Assembly: GCF_013426205.1 (NCBI RefSeq)
Contig: NC_089426.1
Coordinates: 2,604,001-2,668,000 of the forward strand
Direction of reading: 5' to 3'
Source: Metarhizium brunneum
Lineage: Eukaryota; Ascomycota; Sordariomycetes; Hypocreales; Clavicipitaceae
Length of the DNA: 64,000 nt
Shown here: one piece after another, positions 22,197 through 35,708 of the stretch
How the letters are laid out: the number at the start of each line of letters is the position of its first letter
How positions within the stretch are numbered: the stretch's first letter is position 1
The notes under the pieces: model-generated
The model's database searches: none
Told to the model about the DNA's origin: nothing
What the model saw: only the letters and a program-made list of their open reading frames with translations
Made by a program: the position numbers and the translations under genes

Positions 22197-24330
22197 CTTT
22201 GTCTTCTCCTATTATCTTCTGCTCTTTTCTTTCTTCTTATTCCCAGGTCGCTTCGGATCGTATGTGGGCGGCACAACGGCGGAGTTTGTCGGCTGCCGCT
22301 CAGGCACGAGCCGAAGGTGTGGTGGTGATTGCAAGTGAATGTCTCTTGCAAACTCGGGCGGCCTGATTCGTGGGGAGTTACCCAGCACTGGGAGCTAGCC
22401 AGCAGTCTCCAGACCCCAGGTAGCAATTTCATACATACATGTGTGGTTCGTGGTCTTTACTCCGTACCTGGCCGGTACTTACAGATATATGTAGACAACG
22501 GCAGGTAGGCATGTATTTAAACACGGAGTATGTGGGTGCTTGGTCCTGAACTTCGAGGCGGATGGAGCAGTACTAGACACTAGTGTGTAGTAGTACACCG
22601 CATGTGCAGTCGGCAGACACTCACTGGATCGTGGATGAAGACCATAGGTCGTGGAAAGATGGGTCTGAATTCTAAGCGTCACCTATCACTGTTATGCTTT
22701 TCATGGTTTGAGCAACTTCAAGCGTGGATCACAAAACCTGGCGCTGGGAATTATGAAAGCTTGAAAATTTCACGAACTGCCCTGGCCGAGCCCCAAGTTG
22801 GACCTTTTGCATCAGGTATATATAGATGCTACGACGTAACTGGCAGGACGCCTGCGCGCAGCAGGGCGTTTAGGTACTTACCTAAGTACTAAGTGGGTAG
22901 GTATAGGTAGGTAGGTTACCTAGGTAGGTATATACTACTTCTAATTGAGCATTAGGCTTGTTTGACTGTGCAATCCCAGGCTTAAATTACAAGATATGAT
23001 TTCTATCGAGTTGCATAGACTCTTGGTTTATAGAAGTGAAGTTTTAAAACTCTGGGCTTGTTCTGCCGAACCCCTTGACCACTTCTTATGGAACGGAAAT
23101 CTTCGGGACCGACAATACCGATTTAGGATGAACACTGTCGTACAAATCAAGGACCTACCTAGCAGCCGAGCCTACTAAGTACTTAAGTAGTATGCAGGTG
23201 CAAGGTAAAGTCAGGCAATCAGGGCTTGCCTTCAAATGTTCTTCCCAACATTGCGCGGTCTTCGAAAACACTGGTCGGATACTTCTAGAAGTATGTCCCT
23301 AGGTACCTGCCTGCCTAAGCAGCTGGCCCTTGGTACTTACACAACTAAGTTATCTGGCTGCTGCAGATGAATTGCCACGCGTCACATCAGCGAAACCAAA
23401 CAAAAGCACTACACAAATTGATACATGCCTCGGAGCTCCGTACCGATGGAATCGCGCCCATGACGGTGAGAGATTCTAACTAAATGCTCACTACTTAAGT
23501 AGATAACTAGGTGGTTTCTTAAGTATCTCGGCAGTAAGTCAAGGCGTGCAGACGCCCAGGTGTCACTTCAGCCAGTACAGACCAGAGCATTCACACCCTG
23601 TCATCAGGGGAATGATCGCTCAGAATGAAGCGTTGGAAATCGTCGAGATTTGTATGACGGGTCGTGTTCTTCAGGCTTTGGCAGTTGGCAGAGGACTCAG
23701 CCGCCTCCAATGTCGGCTGGCTCGCGCAGAGTTGACACCATTCATCTGGTCGCCGTGACACCACAACTTAACAGTGGAGCAAGAAGATGGGCGGGCCACT
23801 GATTGCTCAGTCCAGGGCCTGGTCAAGTGTCGCGTCCATGTAGGGGCCAGGTACCTGGGTACTTACAACTAGTACCAAGTGCTGGTGCTAACCGGCTTTG
23901 GAGAGCTGAGCCTCTAAATTCCATTTTTGACATGTAGCCCCTTGCTCAGAAGCCACAACGTAAACTGTTCTGGATTTGCGCCACAACCATCATCAATGAG
24001 CCTTGAAGCATTGCGTCGACAACCATTCTCCCAAAACTATCACCATACATTCGCTTGACGAGGCTACGCTCATGGACTGATCAAATCTGTCTCAGAGGCC
24101 GTGTTCAAAATAGCGACAACTTGACGCAAATGGGCTTCAACTAGATTCCTAGGTTGAGGAGAGTTGGTTCCTCCTCCCAAGGTAAGCTGCGACGGAAGAT
24201 CCCATACGATCCTAACTCTTTCTGGCGGTTATCCCAATGTCAACAGTGCCAATAGTTCAAGGCCTTCCAAGGCCAGCCTCACACTCGAGCGACCTTGCGT
24301 CGCAGAGTAACATGCGAGTCGACTGTCGCG
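22197..24330. other. Divergent ECM14/SYT1 intergenic region
   Basis: This 2.1 kb gap is the second longest gene-free stretch in the window after the left flank. It carries at least five TAGGTA/ACTTAAGT patches, at 22871-22938, 23171-23192, 23298-23335, 23490-23530 and 23846-23880. It must hold the promoters of both neighbours. The short frames here have no recognisable product. Confidence 0.5.
22871..22938. repeat. TAGGTA repeat cluster
   Basis: A 68-base run of TACTTA, TACCTA and TAGGTA words, including a TACCTAGGTA palindrome near its right end. It is the strongest of five patches in the ECM14/SYT1 gap. Confidence 0.8.
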
Positions 24331-27300
24331 ATGCCTTTTCTTCGTCGGCGAGGTAACATGGCTAGTGAGACGGATATCCGACGCCATGCAACCTTCAACG
24401 TGCCTCGGCCATCCAACGACGATGGCGACGACGACGATTATGAAGCTGCACCCTCTTCCTCGTCAGCAGCACAGCCCGTCGTTGCGGGAGACTCTTACTC
24501 ATTGTCTCAGCCGGATACTCACCAATCCGAGCCGCCCGAGCACAGTCCTGAGCCACCCACGTCCGAGTCTGAACGACAAAACAAACGCCGCCCGTTTTCC
24601 ATCCTGCGATATCGAAACGCCTCCGATTCTCAGTTGTCTTTAAGAGCCAGGCAACAGGCTGAAGCACCGCCTCCTGTTCCACGGCGTACGTCCTCACTGA
24701 GCGTACTACTCACCCCGAAGAGTCAATTGCTTCTAACAGAGTGTCTTAGCACCCGCCATCATTACAACTGCTCCTACCAACGATATCGCAGGCCCGAAAA
24801 AAGTGGCATCACGTATGAGTTTGGCCGCAAAGTTTCGCCGGTCCAATGATATTGCCAGGAGCGGCAGACGTGATGCCTCCATAGACACCATGCACAGGGG
24901 AAATCACTTGGCTGATGGTCGAGATCTTGCGTCTAGCCGGGCGTCGGATGAGCCAGTATATCGTCGGCCATCAACTCAGGCGGCAGCATTGCCCAATGGT
25001 ACCTCCCTTAATGCATTGGACAATCGTCAATCAGAATCTTCCAGATCTGATGCCAGCTCTGGCGATCACGTCTCCCGTTCAAGTCCGACCACAACCCCCA
25101 AGAAGCCTCCCTCTAGCACGCCATTTTTCAAACTTCGCAAATCCAAGAAGCCTCCAGAACCTTTGTTCCCTGTAGCTCACCTCCAACAAAAGAATATAGT
25201 CAAGGGCGAGAATCTATCGTCAGCCTCTCTTGGCACTGGCGTCACACCTCGCCCAGTGTCATCGCAGAGCGCCACCCCTCGAGCTTCCAACGGCGATGGA
25301 GATGAAATCCATATAACCCAAAGTTCTGCTGCTTCTGCTTTGTTTGTCCGGGGAAGTGGGCAACATTCCGGTCAATCATCCCCTACGCGGACAAATCTAC
25401 TCAGGGGTCGGTCCTCTACCATGAGTTCAATGGGTAGAGACTCCACCGATGACCACCTGTTACCTCCAACTACCCGTACATCGACATCTATTGGCCGGAA
25501 GAGCTTCGGCGACTTGTTTGGGCTTGGTCGTATCAGACAAAATTCTGAACTCAGTCGCCAAGGGACACTGACACCCGCCACCCCTGGCTCAATAACCTCC
25601 AAGAGCAACTCATTGCAATTGCCAAGAGATTCGGTCATCCTGCCAGAACGCCAAGGCAATGAGTCCCCTGCGAAGTATCTGGCTCGTCTGGAAGGTGTGG
25701 TAAGCCGAGGGGTCATTGCATCTGCCTTGTCAAAGGGAGCTGATCCATTTTCTGTTGCCGTGCTCCGAAGTTACATGAGGAGCTTTAGTTTCTTCGGGGA
25801 TCCTATGGATATGGCTATTAGAAAGTTGCTGATGGAGGCCGAGCTACCCAAGGAGACTCAGCAAATTGATCGATGCTTGCAGGCGTTTGCTAACCGCTAT
25901 CACGAATGCAATCCCGGTATCTACTCATCTCCAGACCAAGCTTACTTTATAGCATTCTCACTTCTTATATTACACACGGATGTATTCAATAAGAACAACA
26001 AGCACAAAATGCAAAAGTCGGATTATTTGAAGAACACGCGGGGAGAGGGTATATTTGATGATATCCTCGAGTGCTTCTACGATAATATTTCATACACTCC
26101 TTTCATTCACGTTGAGGATGACCTGGACTTGACGAACGACCGCATGCAAAACAACAAGTCCAAAAAGAAGTTGCTTTCTGGGAATGGCGCTGACCCGGCA
26201 AAGCGCGCTGCAAAGGAACCCATTGACCCCTATACGCTCATTCTTGACGGCAATTTAGATGCGTTGCGGCCAAATTTGAAGGAGGCCATGCACTTGGATG
26301 ATCATTATAATTATTTAGGGACTGCGCCTTCCTTTAATCTGAAGGACCTGCAAAACACCTTTTTTAAAACCGGGGTCCTCCAGATCGTGTCACCTAGATC
26401 ACGGCCAGACGCATTCATGTCGGAAAAGACGGCCACAAACCCCAATGATGCTCATCCGGGAATCGTGGATATCAAAGTCACCAAAGTTGGGTTGTTGTGG
26501 CGGAAGGATGCCAAAAAGAGGAAGACACGATCACCGTGGCAAGAATGGGGCGCGATTTTGACTGGAGCCCAATTGTATTTTTTCCGAAATACAAGCTGGG
26601 TGAAGAATCTAATCCATCAATATGAGGGCCATCTCAAAGGTGGGCATGATGGTATACCAATTATATTCAAGCCTCCGCTTGAAGAGTTCAAACCAGATGC
26701 TTTGATGTCTACACATGCCGCTGTGGCGCTCGTCGACACTGCATACAAGAAACATAAAAACGCATTCTTATATGTTCGACAAGGTGGCTTAGATGAAGTG
26801 CTTTTGGCAGACAGCGAGGAAGAACGCAATGACTGGCTGGCCAAGCTCAACTACGCTGCTGCGTTCAGGACGTCGGGAATTCGGATGCGTGGTGTGGTGG
26901 GAGCCAACTTTGACGGTCAAGGTCGCCGGGGCATGCGTCGTTTGGACAGCTCTGACGCGACACAACTAATACAAACTCCCACTGGTCCTGTTTCAATCGC
27001 ACGGGGCTACATTGATCATAAAATGGCCGAAGATATACAGACGGCAAGACGCGATGGCATGCAACAAAAGATTTGCGAGGCTGATAAGAAAGTTGAAGAA
27101 GCTCAGAAATTGTTGGAGGAACAGTTGAGGAATGCAAGGCACCTCCAGATTCTAGCACCAATCCAGCCACGAACAAGGGAGCAGCTCTTGCTGGCCGCAG
27201 CCCGCATGTCTGCACAGCTGAGGTGGACTCGTATGGAGATTTGGCGGGAAAAATGTCACCGGGACATTCTCGTTCAAGACCTTGCAGATGACGAAGTCCC

Positions 27301-28582
27301 GTTGCTACAATCTGCTTTGCAGTCAGATTCACAGAGTGTTCCATCCATGCCACAGCCCCCATTGACTCGGCTGGAGTCGAAATCTAAACATCAAACCGTT
27401 GACGAAAAAAGCCCCCAGACGCCCACAGAAAACTCATTATCTCAGATTCCGAGTACTGTCAGTACCGGCAAAGTCATCGACTCTCCGACCAAAACGAGCG
27501 TCCCCCAGACGCCTCCACAATCTGCCGGTAAGGAGTCCTGGCATGCGAAATCCGACGCGAAAAGTATGAGGCAAGGATCTATCTCAAGCATTGCCGTAGC
27601 TGCAGCACAGCCCTCAACCCCAACACCTCACGCCAAAGCCTTTCAGGATGAGGACATCGCCAGCTCGTCAAGAACGTCGGATACTGGCCAAGATGATGTG
27701 GATGCCGACGAACGGGACTTCTTGAAGCAAGCCGGGCTGTGGGAGGCAAAATCAAGACGTGCCTCTTTAGAAAGGACACCCATGTCTACAGTTACAGAAG
27801 GCAATGAGTACTCGGTTACGACAGATCGAGATAAATTAGAAAGAAGCAAGATTAGAAGAAGCTTGCAGCGGACTCTTAGGGAGAGTGCAGGTCACCTTTC
27901 ACATCATCGCAGCAAGAGGGGCAGAGACACAGGTCCGCCAGTTGTTGGTTCTGTGGATGATGGGACCCGGGAAACGACCCTGTCCCGTGGAACTGGTAGC
28001 TTTGTTGTTCATGGTAAAAAGGCCTCAGTGATCAATCTGGGCACAGAGCTGCAGACATTGTCTCAAGAAGACAAGATTATGTCACGGAAACAACACCAGT
28101 CATTGCAGCAAGACCAGCAAGACCAACCAGCTACCCCTTTACTGGGCAGTGACAGCCTTGATGACGATTTCCACTCTGCACTCGAAACACCATCCGAGTC
28201 GAACGGCACAAGTAGCAGAAGGAACTCGGTCGCTAGTACAAGCACTGCCACCGCTCGTAGTTTTAGAGATCTTCACAGGAAATATTCATCAGCACAAGCA
28301 GCTAGGAGCGTTTCCGGTGGAAGGCTTGCAATCCCATCGGATGGTGAAAGTGAAGTCGGCCCTAGCATCCGCGACGGCAGAAAATCACCCCAAATGGCAT
28401 CAGGAACGCGACTAGAGGACCTGGAGGCAGGTGCATATTCACAAGTGAGTGAAAGTGTGACTGAGGACAAGAAGCTGGATGGAGAAGTTTGTGAAAGTGA
28501 TGAGTCGTGTAGTAATGACGAAGACACACGACTTGAGCCTGAAACCCTAACAACTCAACCGATACAGGTTGTGAGAGTCTAA
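24331..28582 (+). CDS. syt1: SEC7-PH Arf guanine-nucleotide exchange factor (SYT1-like)
   Basis: Exchange factor that loads Arf/Arl GTPases, resembling yeast SYT1, which acts at the Golgi. I join 24331..24685 and 24750..28582, giving 1395 residues. The N-terminal ~400 residues are Ser/Pro-rich and disordered. The SEC7 domain follows, with the catalytic Glu in the LPKETQQIDRCLQAF loop and the conserved FSLLILHTDVFNKNNKHKM helix. A PH domain spans roughly residues 690-820, from VGLLWRKD to WLAKLNYAAAF. A coiled coil follows it, then a long disordered tail with repeated SPQTP-like motifs. The ATG chosen is the first in frame; another at 24358 would shorten the protein by nine residues. The single intron is 64 bases. 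Confidence 0.92.
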
Positions 28583-29238
28583 TTGAGAGAGTTTCTGATT
28601 TCGATTAGAAGAGAGGATGATTGGCTGCAATTTACATATGAGTGTTTATGCTGGCGTTGGGATTTCGCAAGCTCTGCAAAACGGTCAAGGGAGCGACTGG
28701 AAGAATTCAGGGTATGATAAAGGCAGCAATATGCAGCGCTTCAAATACAACCGTGATATGGCGTTCCCGCTTGCGATCTTGTGTTCTTGCTAGTTCCTTC
28801 TATACTGGGAACAATGCTCTGCAATTTTCATACAGACAGGACGTAAGGGACACAGCCTCACAATTGTGGTGAGGATACTGCAATGTGTTTGCATCTATAC
28901 AATCTGACGACACGAACAATATCCTCAAACTCAGGTGGAGAGACTGGAGAGACTGAACACCCATCCAGACTAGGGGAAGGGGACGCACGATTGAAAGCAT
29001 GTGCATTTCGCTCCGAGGTCGTGACCAAGTTGCATTATTGGAAGCAAGCAAGTAAATGCCTTGTATCATTGTAGCATGACCCCTAAGGCCCACTGAGATT
29101 TGTGCAGTATTGCAAATAATGCCTCCCGATAGCCTACTTAATGTTTTGATGCCGTATCCGGCCAGGTCATCTCCCATCCCGGACTCCTTGAGACCGTACA
29201 CCGTAGGCTACAGTCAGGCTTCACAGCCACCATCAGGC
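28583..29238. other. Convergent SYT1/SRP72 spacer
   Basis: This gap holds the two 3' ends. I see nothing coding and no TAGGTA palindrome. Confidence 0.5.
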
Positions 29239-31263
29239 CTATTTCTTGCCCTTCTTCTTCTTCTTGGATGAGCTTGAGGCCGACGCTTTTTCTACCTTGA
29301 CACCGCCACCGCCCACAAGACCAAGGGTTTCCTCCTCCTTTACCACACCACCCTGTGTAGACTCAGCAACTTTCTTCCGTCCCTTCTTACCCTTTGGCCG
29401 ATAAGTTGATCTATCACGCAATGGAAGCCACCTTTCAGGATCAGGGGTTTGACCCTCAACAAAGTTCTTCGGCAGCCTTATCCTCTTTCTTCTCTGGCTT
29501 GGGCGCTCACTGCTTGGAGCGGTGGGGGACCGCCTCTTCCTGCTTGCTGCTGAGGCTTCGACGGTAGAAGCCACTCCAGAGTTTATAAGACTTTCTACAT
29601 CAATGCCACTGACAAGGCTTTCCACGGAAGGAAGTTGCGCAATGTGTTGTTCCACCGCGCTAACGTCAGAAGCAGCTACCGCTGCGACCAACCCAGCAGA
29701 AGTAATAGGTGGCACTTGTTTTTCATGATGTAGCTTCGTAAAGGCAACCCGTGCCAGGTTCAATTCGTTGCGGCTAGAGGAGGACGCAAGTGCAATGCCA
29801 GCCTCTTCGAGAAGGGAAACAACCGAAGTGGTTGGGCGCTCGCGCCAGAACTCCGCCGCCCTCACAAGCTCGGCCCTGGCTGACGTCTCCCGTTTCTGGG
29901 TCTTCTTCAACGCTACTGCAAGCGCTACCAGCCCAGGGCTAAAACGGACACGTTGGGATTGTTCATCCCCGGACCCTTCCAGTCGCGAGAAAAACGACAT
30001 CAGAGTGTGTAGGGCGGCACCGAGCTTCTTCCGCTCCAAGTGAAGCTGCACTATGGTCAAGACAAGCCCCGTATCGTTGGGTCTTGCTTTGGAAAGACTA
30101 AGAAGGGATCGCAGAGCATCCTTTCGGGCCAAACCTTGCGTCTCCGCAGCAGCTCCAATGACGGACATGCCGTTTAAATCAGCATTGCAGGATGGCATTT
30201 GGTCTTTTGTTGTCGCCTTTTTCACCCTTTCTTTAACACCGTTGACTTTGTGTGCACGCAAATCAACGACAGATGCATTCCGGGCAAGAACATCAGATTG
30301 AAACTTGAACAGTTTAGCCTTACTGCTTGCTGACATCCAAGACGCAACCTCGCGTTCGACCAAGAAGGGATTCTCAGGCTTCTTTTCCAGCGCCCAGCGG
30401 TTGTTTTGAGTGATTATCTTGAAATCGGGTTCGGATTCCCTGTATATTGCGAACAAGGCCAGTTAGCATATCTGTCTGGTCCGGCAGACTCCCACAATTG
30501 AAAATTTGGTCACGATTACTTACGCAGAGATGTCTATGGAAGAATATATATCCCTAGCACGGTTAAGGTCTCCGATCTTGGCCAAAACTAAAGCCTGCTG
30601 GGCAAGAATAGGCTTGCGCTCTTCTTCTTTGTCCTCGTCTGTCAGCTCATCAGAAGCATCACAGAGGGCCAGGGCTCGCTGGAGAAGTTTCAGTGCCAGT
30701 TGCAAAGATCCTCTGGCGATATTTGCGCATGCGGCATTGTAACACAGCTCAAAGGCCTCCATGGTTTTTTCTGAATCCGGGACAATAGATGTGGAGATAT
30801 CTTTCCACGCGGCTTGAGCTTGTGCTGCCTGGAGGTTGATGCTAAGATCATTGGCCTCTTCATCGGGATCAGAGGCAAGAAGTCGATTATATATGGACTG
30901 CGCCTCATCAAAGTTCTCGGCACGGTATGCAACTTGAGCCGCAAGATGGCTAAGGCTTCGTTTCTGAATGCCCATGGATGCAAGGACACTGGTTGCGTCG
31001 TCTAGTTTTCCCAACTTGTAAAGAGCATATGCCCTCTCAAGCACACAATTGGCTTCTAGCTTAATCCCACCCTCGGATATTGCCCGACAAGCATCGCTAA
31101 ATCTGTCCAGCTTCAACAGAGCGACAACTCTCGTGTTTTGTGCGAGCTCATCGTTTTTGTTGGCCTTGAGGGCCGCATTGGCAGCTTTGAGAATTTCATC
31201 GTGATCGTCTATGGTGGCTCCGCGCAGCATAGCGCTGAGGGTAGTGGCGGGGTCTTGAGGCAT
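29239..31263 (-). CDS. srp72: Signal recognition particle subunit SRP72
   Basis: Protein of the signal recognition particle that binds 7S RNA together with SRP68, for co-translational targeting to the ER. I join 30524..31263 and 29239..30439 on the minus strand, giving 646 residues. The N-terminal two thirds are TPR-like helical repeats, seen as regularly spaced Ala/Leu helices such as NCVLERAYALYKLGKLDDA. The conserved SRP72 RNA-binding motif is at the C-terminus: LPKNF, then TPDPERWLPLRDRSTYRPKG. Lysine-rich tails follow on both sides, including a final KKKKKGKK. The start is the ATG at 31263, because upstream in-frame codons are not ATG. The single intron (30440-30523) sits in the TPR region. 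Confidence 0.95.
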
Positions 31264-32884
31264 GACTGTTATGGCAACAGAGGCATTTCCCAAGACAGGA
31301 AGGGAGTCGGTTGATCAAAGGACTGGGAGCTGATGCAGATGACGATGGTTGAGGTTTTGAGCACGCTACAAAGGCGGAAGGGAAGTCGCCGACGGAAGGG
31401 CCTGTTGCCTCTATGCCAGGTGTGATGCTCGCAATAGACCCGTGGCTTCAAAGAAGGACACCCTGTGGGCGGGAAGGGTGCCTTTTCAGCGGTCGAGGCT
31501 GCGAAACGGAGTGAGGTCGACTGTCGACTGGTCGCGCTGCTGGCACAGCTGGAGATGGATAATTATCGAGTCTGGTCCACGGAGTAGTAAATTGAATTTT
31601 GGGGTGCCGCGGGGGCTTTCGAGTCTTTGGGCAGGATGTGGGGCAGGCAAGTTACCTAGTGGGAGGTACTCCGTACTACGGAATACTCCCAACGTCAGAA
31701 CTGCGCATATTAGATGTCCCTATTGCGGTGGTTGAAACCACCAGACTCAAGGACTCCAGCTCCCCAGGCCGCCGGTGCTCAAGATGAAGCCGCCAGCGTC
31801 GTTCGCTCCGCTTCAGGGGCTGCCAACACTTTTGCCCCAAAGAACAGAGCTAGAGAATCACTGCCCCAGACACAAACAACAGTGACAAGCATCAAGCTGT
31901 ACGGGGTACTAGGAGCAATTGGTCGTGGTATCATCCGAGGACAGGAGGTTGTCTAGGGAGCTTTCAATAATCAGCAAGGGGGGGTCACTGAATCACCACA
32001 CTGAGAAATTTTGTTGCATATATTTAGCCCAAACGCCGTCCATCGGGCTTGGCTTGTCTCTATTTCACGATGCTTAACTTGAGCATGTATGTAGCCATCC
32101 TCACAGTTATCTAGGTAGAACAATTTGGAGTGACAGAAGTTACGTACATATAACACCCCATGCCACTTTTCAGATAAAGTATCTCCATGTCCAAGGCTTA
32201 AACGAGTGGAAGCTTTGGGCCGCTCTTCTGTACGATGGGAGTCGCCTACCCGGGAGAGGGTCGGGGCCCATGTCGTTTGCCATTCCCACTCAATTTGGGG
32301 CCTTTCACCATGGTCAAGCAAGCGGGGGTTTAGTATATCAAGCATTGAAAAAGTGTTTGCATTAGAGTAATCCTCTCGGCGCTCTGCTGTGCAGCTATGT
32401 GGATGTTGTGATACATCAGTGCCAGCCAGGCATCGTCGATAACTGATGGATTGATTGATGATTCTCATGCACAGCGTGTCAGGAGGCTAAAACCCACCGG
32501 GCCCCACGCCGCATCTGCCTGTGTGCCGCAGCTTCACTCCCAACTTCATTCCCAACGTTGAAGCGGCTAACAAAAGTGCCCACTGGTTCCAGGTCCACAG
32601 AGAGTACCAGACATCAATCAATCAAACTTGACCAGACCCGACATCAGTGTGGTGGCCATTCTGCACCAGACCTGCACCGGGCCTGCACGGGACCCTGCCT
32701 ATTTAAGTACGATAAACCAGAACGGATGGACGCTCCCACCACCCTCACTGCAGACAGCGTCACTATACCTGCACCTGTGCACACAGCCTCTCCAGGGCAT
32801 CTTGCTGGATTGAATTAAATCGAGCCCATTGTTCAGTGACTCGTCTCTCTGACTAGGAAACTTTTTGCATCGTTTTCTTCTACA
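31264..32884. other. Divergent SRP72/NCBP3 intergenic region
   Basis: This 1.6 kb gap holds both promoters. Isolated TAGGTA-like words occur near 31650 and 32110, but no long palindrome. A 165-residue minus-strand frame at 31971-32468 has no features I recognise. Confidence 0.5.
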
Positions 32885-34182
32885 ATGGATTTCGACATCG
32901 AGATGGGAGACGCTGCGCCGGTCACGCAAGACCTGCCAGCAGAGGAACTGCCGCTGGCCGATGATATTTTGGTATTGTATACGTCCTTTTCCTTTTCTCC
33001 AGCCCACCCGCCACCTCTCTCCTGTGCCTGATCTTAACAACCTTTTAGGGAACGGCCGAACCGCAGGAGCCCGGAGAGCTGGTGGAGGACGAATCTGCCA
33101 ACCCGGATGAGAACGAACGCAAAACTTTGATTCCCAATAAGCTGCATGTTCGAGGTGTCGATACCTTGCATACGGACGATATAAAAGCATACATCAAGAG
33201 TCATTTTGGGCCGGTGGACAAGATTGAGTGGATTGACGATGGTTCAGCAAACCTGGTGTTTGCTAACGAGCTCACAGCCCGAGATGCCATCATGGCGTTG
33301 AGCGCCATTGAGGTAGTCGACGTGACAGTTTTGCCGCCGGGAGAGACTCTGCCGGCTAAGCCGTTTGATGGGAAACCAGAAATTTCACTACACGTTCGCT
33401 TCGCTGTCAGTAGCGATAAGAAGCAGGCTGGAGCCGCACTGCGCAGCAGATACTATCTCCTACACCCGGAGCATGATCCCGAAGAACGGCGCCGGAGATA
33501 CAAAGAAAACAGGCCAAGGTACAGAGAGAGAGACGACGATTATCGCAGAAATGCTGGCCGGCGAAGGCGCGACTCGGACGATGATGTCGAGACCTTCGAG
33601 GCCAGCATGTATGACGACATTCCTCGCTCGAGTCGCTCGCGACCAGACTCGGCCCCAGAGGCCAATTCGAGATCGTACGCCGAGGAGAACCGTGGAAAAG
33701 AGCTATTTATGAAAAAATCCACCAGACGCGATAGGTCGGCTTCCCCCCGACGAGACCGCGACGGGGATGCTCGGATGGCTGAGGGGGAAGGCTCCTCGCA
33801 CAGAAATAGAAGCCAGGCCAGATCTATCAAAAATCGTATAGTGGCCGATAATAGTAGCAAAGAGCTATTCCCAACCAGAGCTAGTGGACGAGGTGGCCAA
33901 CTGGATCAACTTGAAGATTCTATTGGCTCTGCAAGGCTAGAAGATCAGGACCTTCCCAAGATCGTCGACATCTCTGACGCCCAATCTGGCAACTCTATCA
34001 ACATTCGAGGTCTGGCCAACCAGAGAGTCGATGATAGGGCTGGGTTTTCTATACGAGGAGCTGCCACCACGAGTGCCCGGGAGCTGTTTCCCGACAAGCT
34101 GGGCACAAGCAATGCAGGCAAGGAGCTGCTGGATCCAGCGCGTTCAAAGCGAAGACAAAGGGCCGAGGACCTTTTCACCTAA
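32885..34182 (+). CDS. NCBP3-like RNA-binding protein (DUF2414)
   Basis: Resembles nuclear cap-binding subunit 3, an RNA-binding protein with an RRM-like DUF2414 domain that associates with mRNA caps and export factors. I join 32885..32971 and 33049..34182, giving 406 residues. An acidic N-terminus precedes the domain, which starts near LHVRGVDTLHTDDIKAYI and contains IEWIDDGSANLVF. A basic Arg/Asp-rich stretch follows (EERRRRYKENRPRYRERDDD), then a disordered tail. The tail repeats a short ELF(P) motif: GKELF, SKELFP, ARELFP, GKELL and a final EDLFT. Function in this fungus is inferred from the domain only. Confidence 0.82.
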
Positions 34183-34424
34183 CAAGCATTAGAAAAGGAA
34201 CTTTGTGGCAGGGTCTGGGAACGAAACGGTGTGGTTGGAAAGAATATTTGACTCTCGGGAGAAGGAAAAGCCTGGCGTTCAAAGGCAATCACAGCATTGA
34301 TGAGGCAGACAAATGGAGATAACTAACTAGAACTGGCTATGACCAATATGCCATGACGCAATATGATACCATGGTTGGAGTTGAATGATACTTTTGTTCC
34401 TTTGTCATCAGACACAGTCACCGC

Positions 34425-35708
34425 TTACCACCACCTCTCTATCATGATTTGTGCTGGCGATATGTTCAATCCTGAATCACCAGAAGTCAGAGACGTAAAC
34501 AGGGAATCTGTCATGGTTGGAGGCCCGCAAATGTAAAACAGGCTCGAAGACTGGTCCCCATTCCTCGGATCTGGGCACAGCTCAGCAGCCGATAATCTGC
34601 CCTCTTGAACTTCAACGTTGTTGTCCATGACACAGTGAGCTTTGCGGCACCTTTTGAAGCGTTGAAGGCTTTCGGGGCTGCCCGTCAAGTACATCTTGAA
34701 CGTTCCCTTGACCCTGCCATCTGCAAATAACGCCGCTATACGCTGCACAAATAGGATGCTCTCCAAGCCTCCCCGGTCCGGCAACTTGCTCGTATAGAAG
34801 ACGGATACGTCAAGCTTGGAAAAGCCATCCGTCTCAGCAATGTAGCTTAACATGCTCATAAGGGGGTTGATGCCTACGCCACCCGCCACGAAAACAATCC
34901 TCTCGATGTTCTCCAACTGAGGATGAGAGGGGGGAGGCAAAACAAAACTGCCCCCGATGCGGACATGCAAATGCGACCCGATGATTTTCTCCGCTGGCTG
35001 CCATAGCCATGCCGCGACCGCATTCTCCGGAGACTGCTGAACGGCGAGCTCGAGATAGGGCGCAACCAGACCATCGCACGAGGCTGCTGATGACGGGGCG
35101 CAAGTAATAGTGAAGCCACCTGCCCTGGCGATTCCAGGGACATACGTATCTAGCCATTGGCCCGGCGAGAACTATTGCGCGCCGATGATAATCAAGTCAG
35201 TCATGATGACAACGAGAACTCCAAGGATTGCAAGTCAATATATATTGCTTCCCTGACCGTCCCGATCGAGGTCGCTTGACTGACTTACCTTTACAGGGCC
35301 ATTATGAAGCCCCAGCCGTAAGAGCCGGACCCGTTCATTGACATTTTCAATTTGGCTTAGCTTCACAGAATGTAATTCCTGAACGCCGGGTGAGGTGCCG
35401 TCTGTTAGCCTCGATCAACAGGGCCAAGTGACATCGGCAATGGCTTGAAAGCCGTAAGAACCATGAATACGGAAGGAAGGATAAAACTGAGAAAAGCGAA
35501 ACAGAGTCAATCTTCTGGAGGGGCCATCACAAACAGCTTCTCTTGGTTCCTCGGCGGTTCGGTCGAGGTGGCTTGATTTGCTCGTCATTGCTCTGCAGCA
35601 ACTGCTGAAGCGTGGCAGATTACCGATATGCAATCTCGATCTTGCGAATGGATACGTCCTGTAGAAACCCTGCTTAAGAAAGTATAGGACGTTGCGGATT
35701 TTGTACAT
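34425..35708 (-). CDS. OXNAD1-type FAD/NAD(P)-binding oxidoreductase, likely mitochondrial
   Basis: Ferredoxin-reductase-like flavoprotein, similar to oxidoreductase NAD-binding domain-containing protein 1. I join 35535..35708, 35289..35378 and 34425..35171 on the minus strand, giving 336 residues. The first 40 residues are rich in Arg, Phe and hydroxylated residues with few acidic ones, consistent with a mitochondrial presequence. The FAD-binding part includes FSPGQWLDTYVPGI and GGFTITCAPSS. The nucleotide-binding part includes VFVAGGVGINPLMSML and FYICGPPTMT, and the protein ends in ERWW. Intron 1 has a GTTTGT donor and a GCTAAC branch site 31 bases before exon 2, and gives the only junction I found that keeps both frame and family spacing. 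Its physiological electron partner is unknown. Confidence 0.84.

Noticed and set aside
31971..32468. Minus-strand frame of 165 residues
   Set aside because: Composition looks random, with no domain, signal or splice support.
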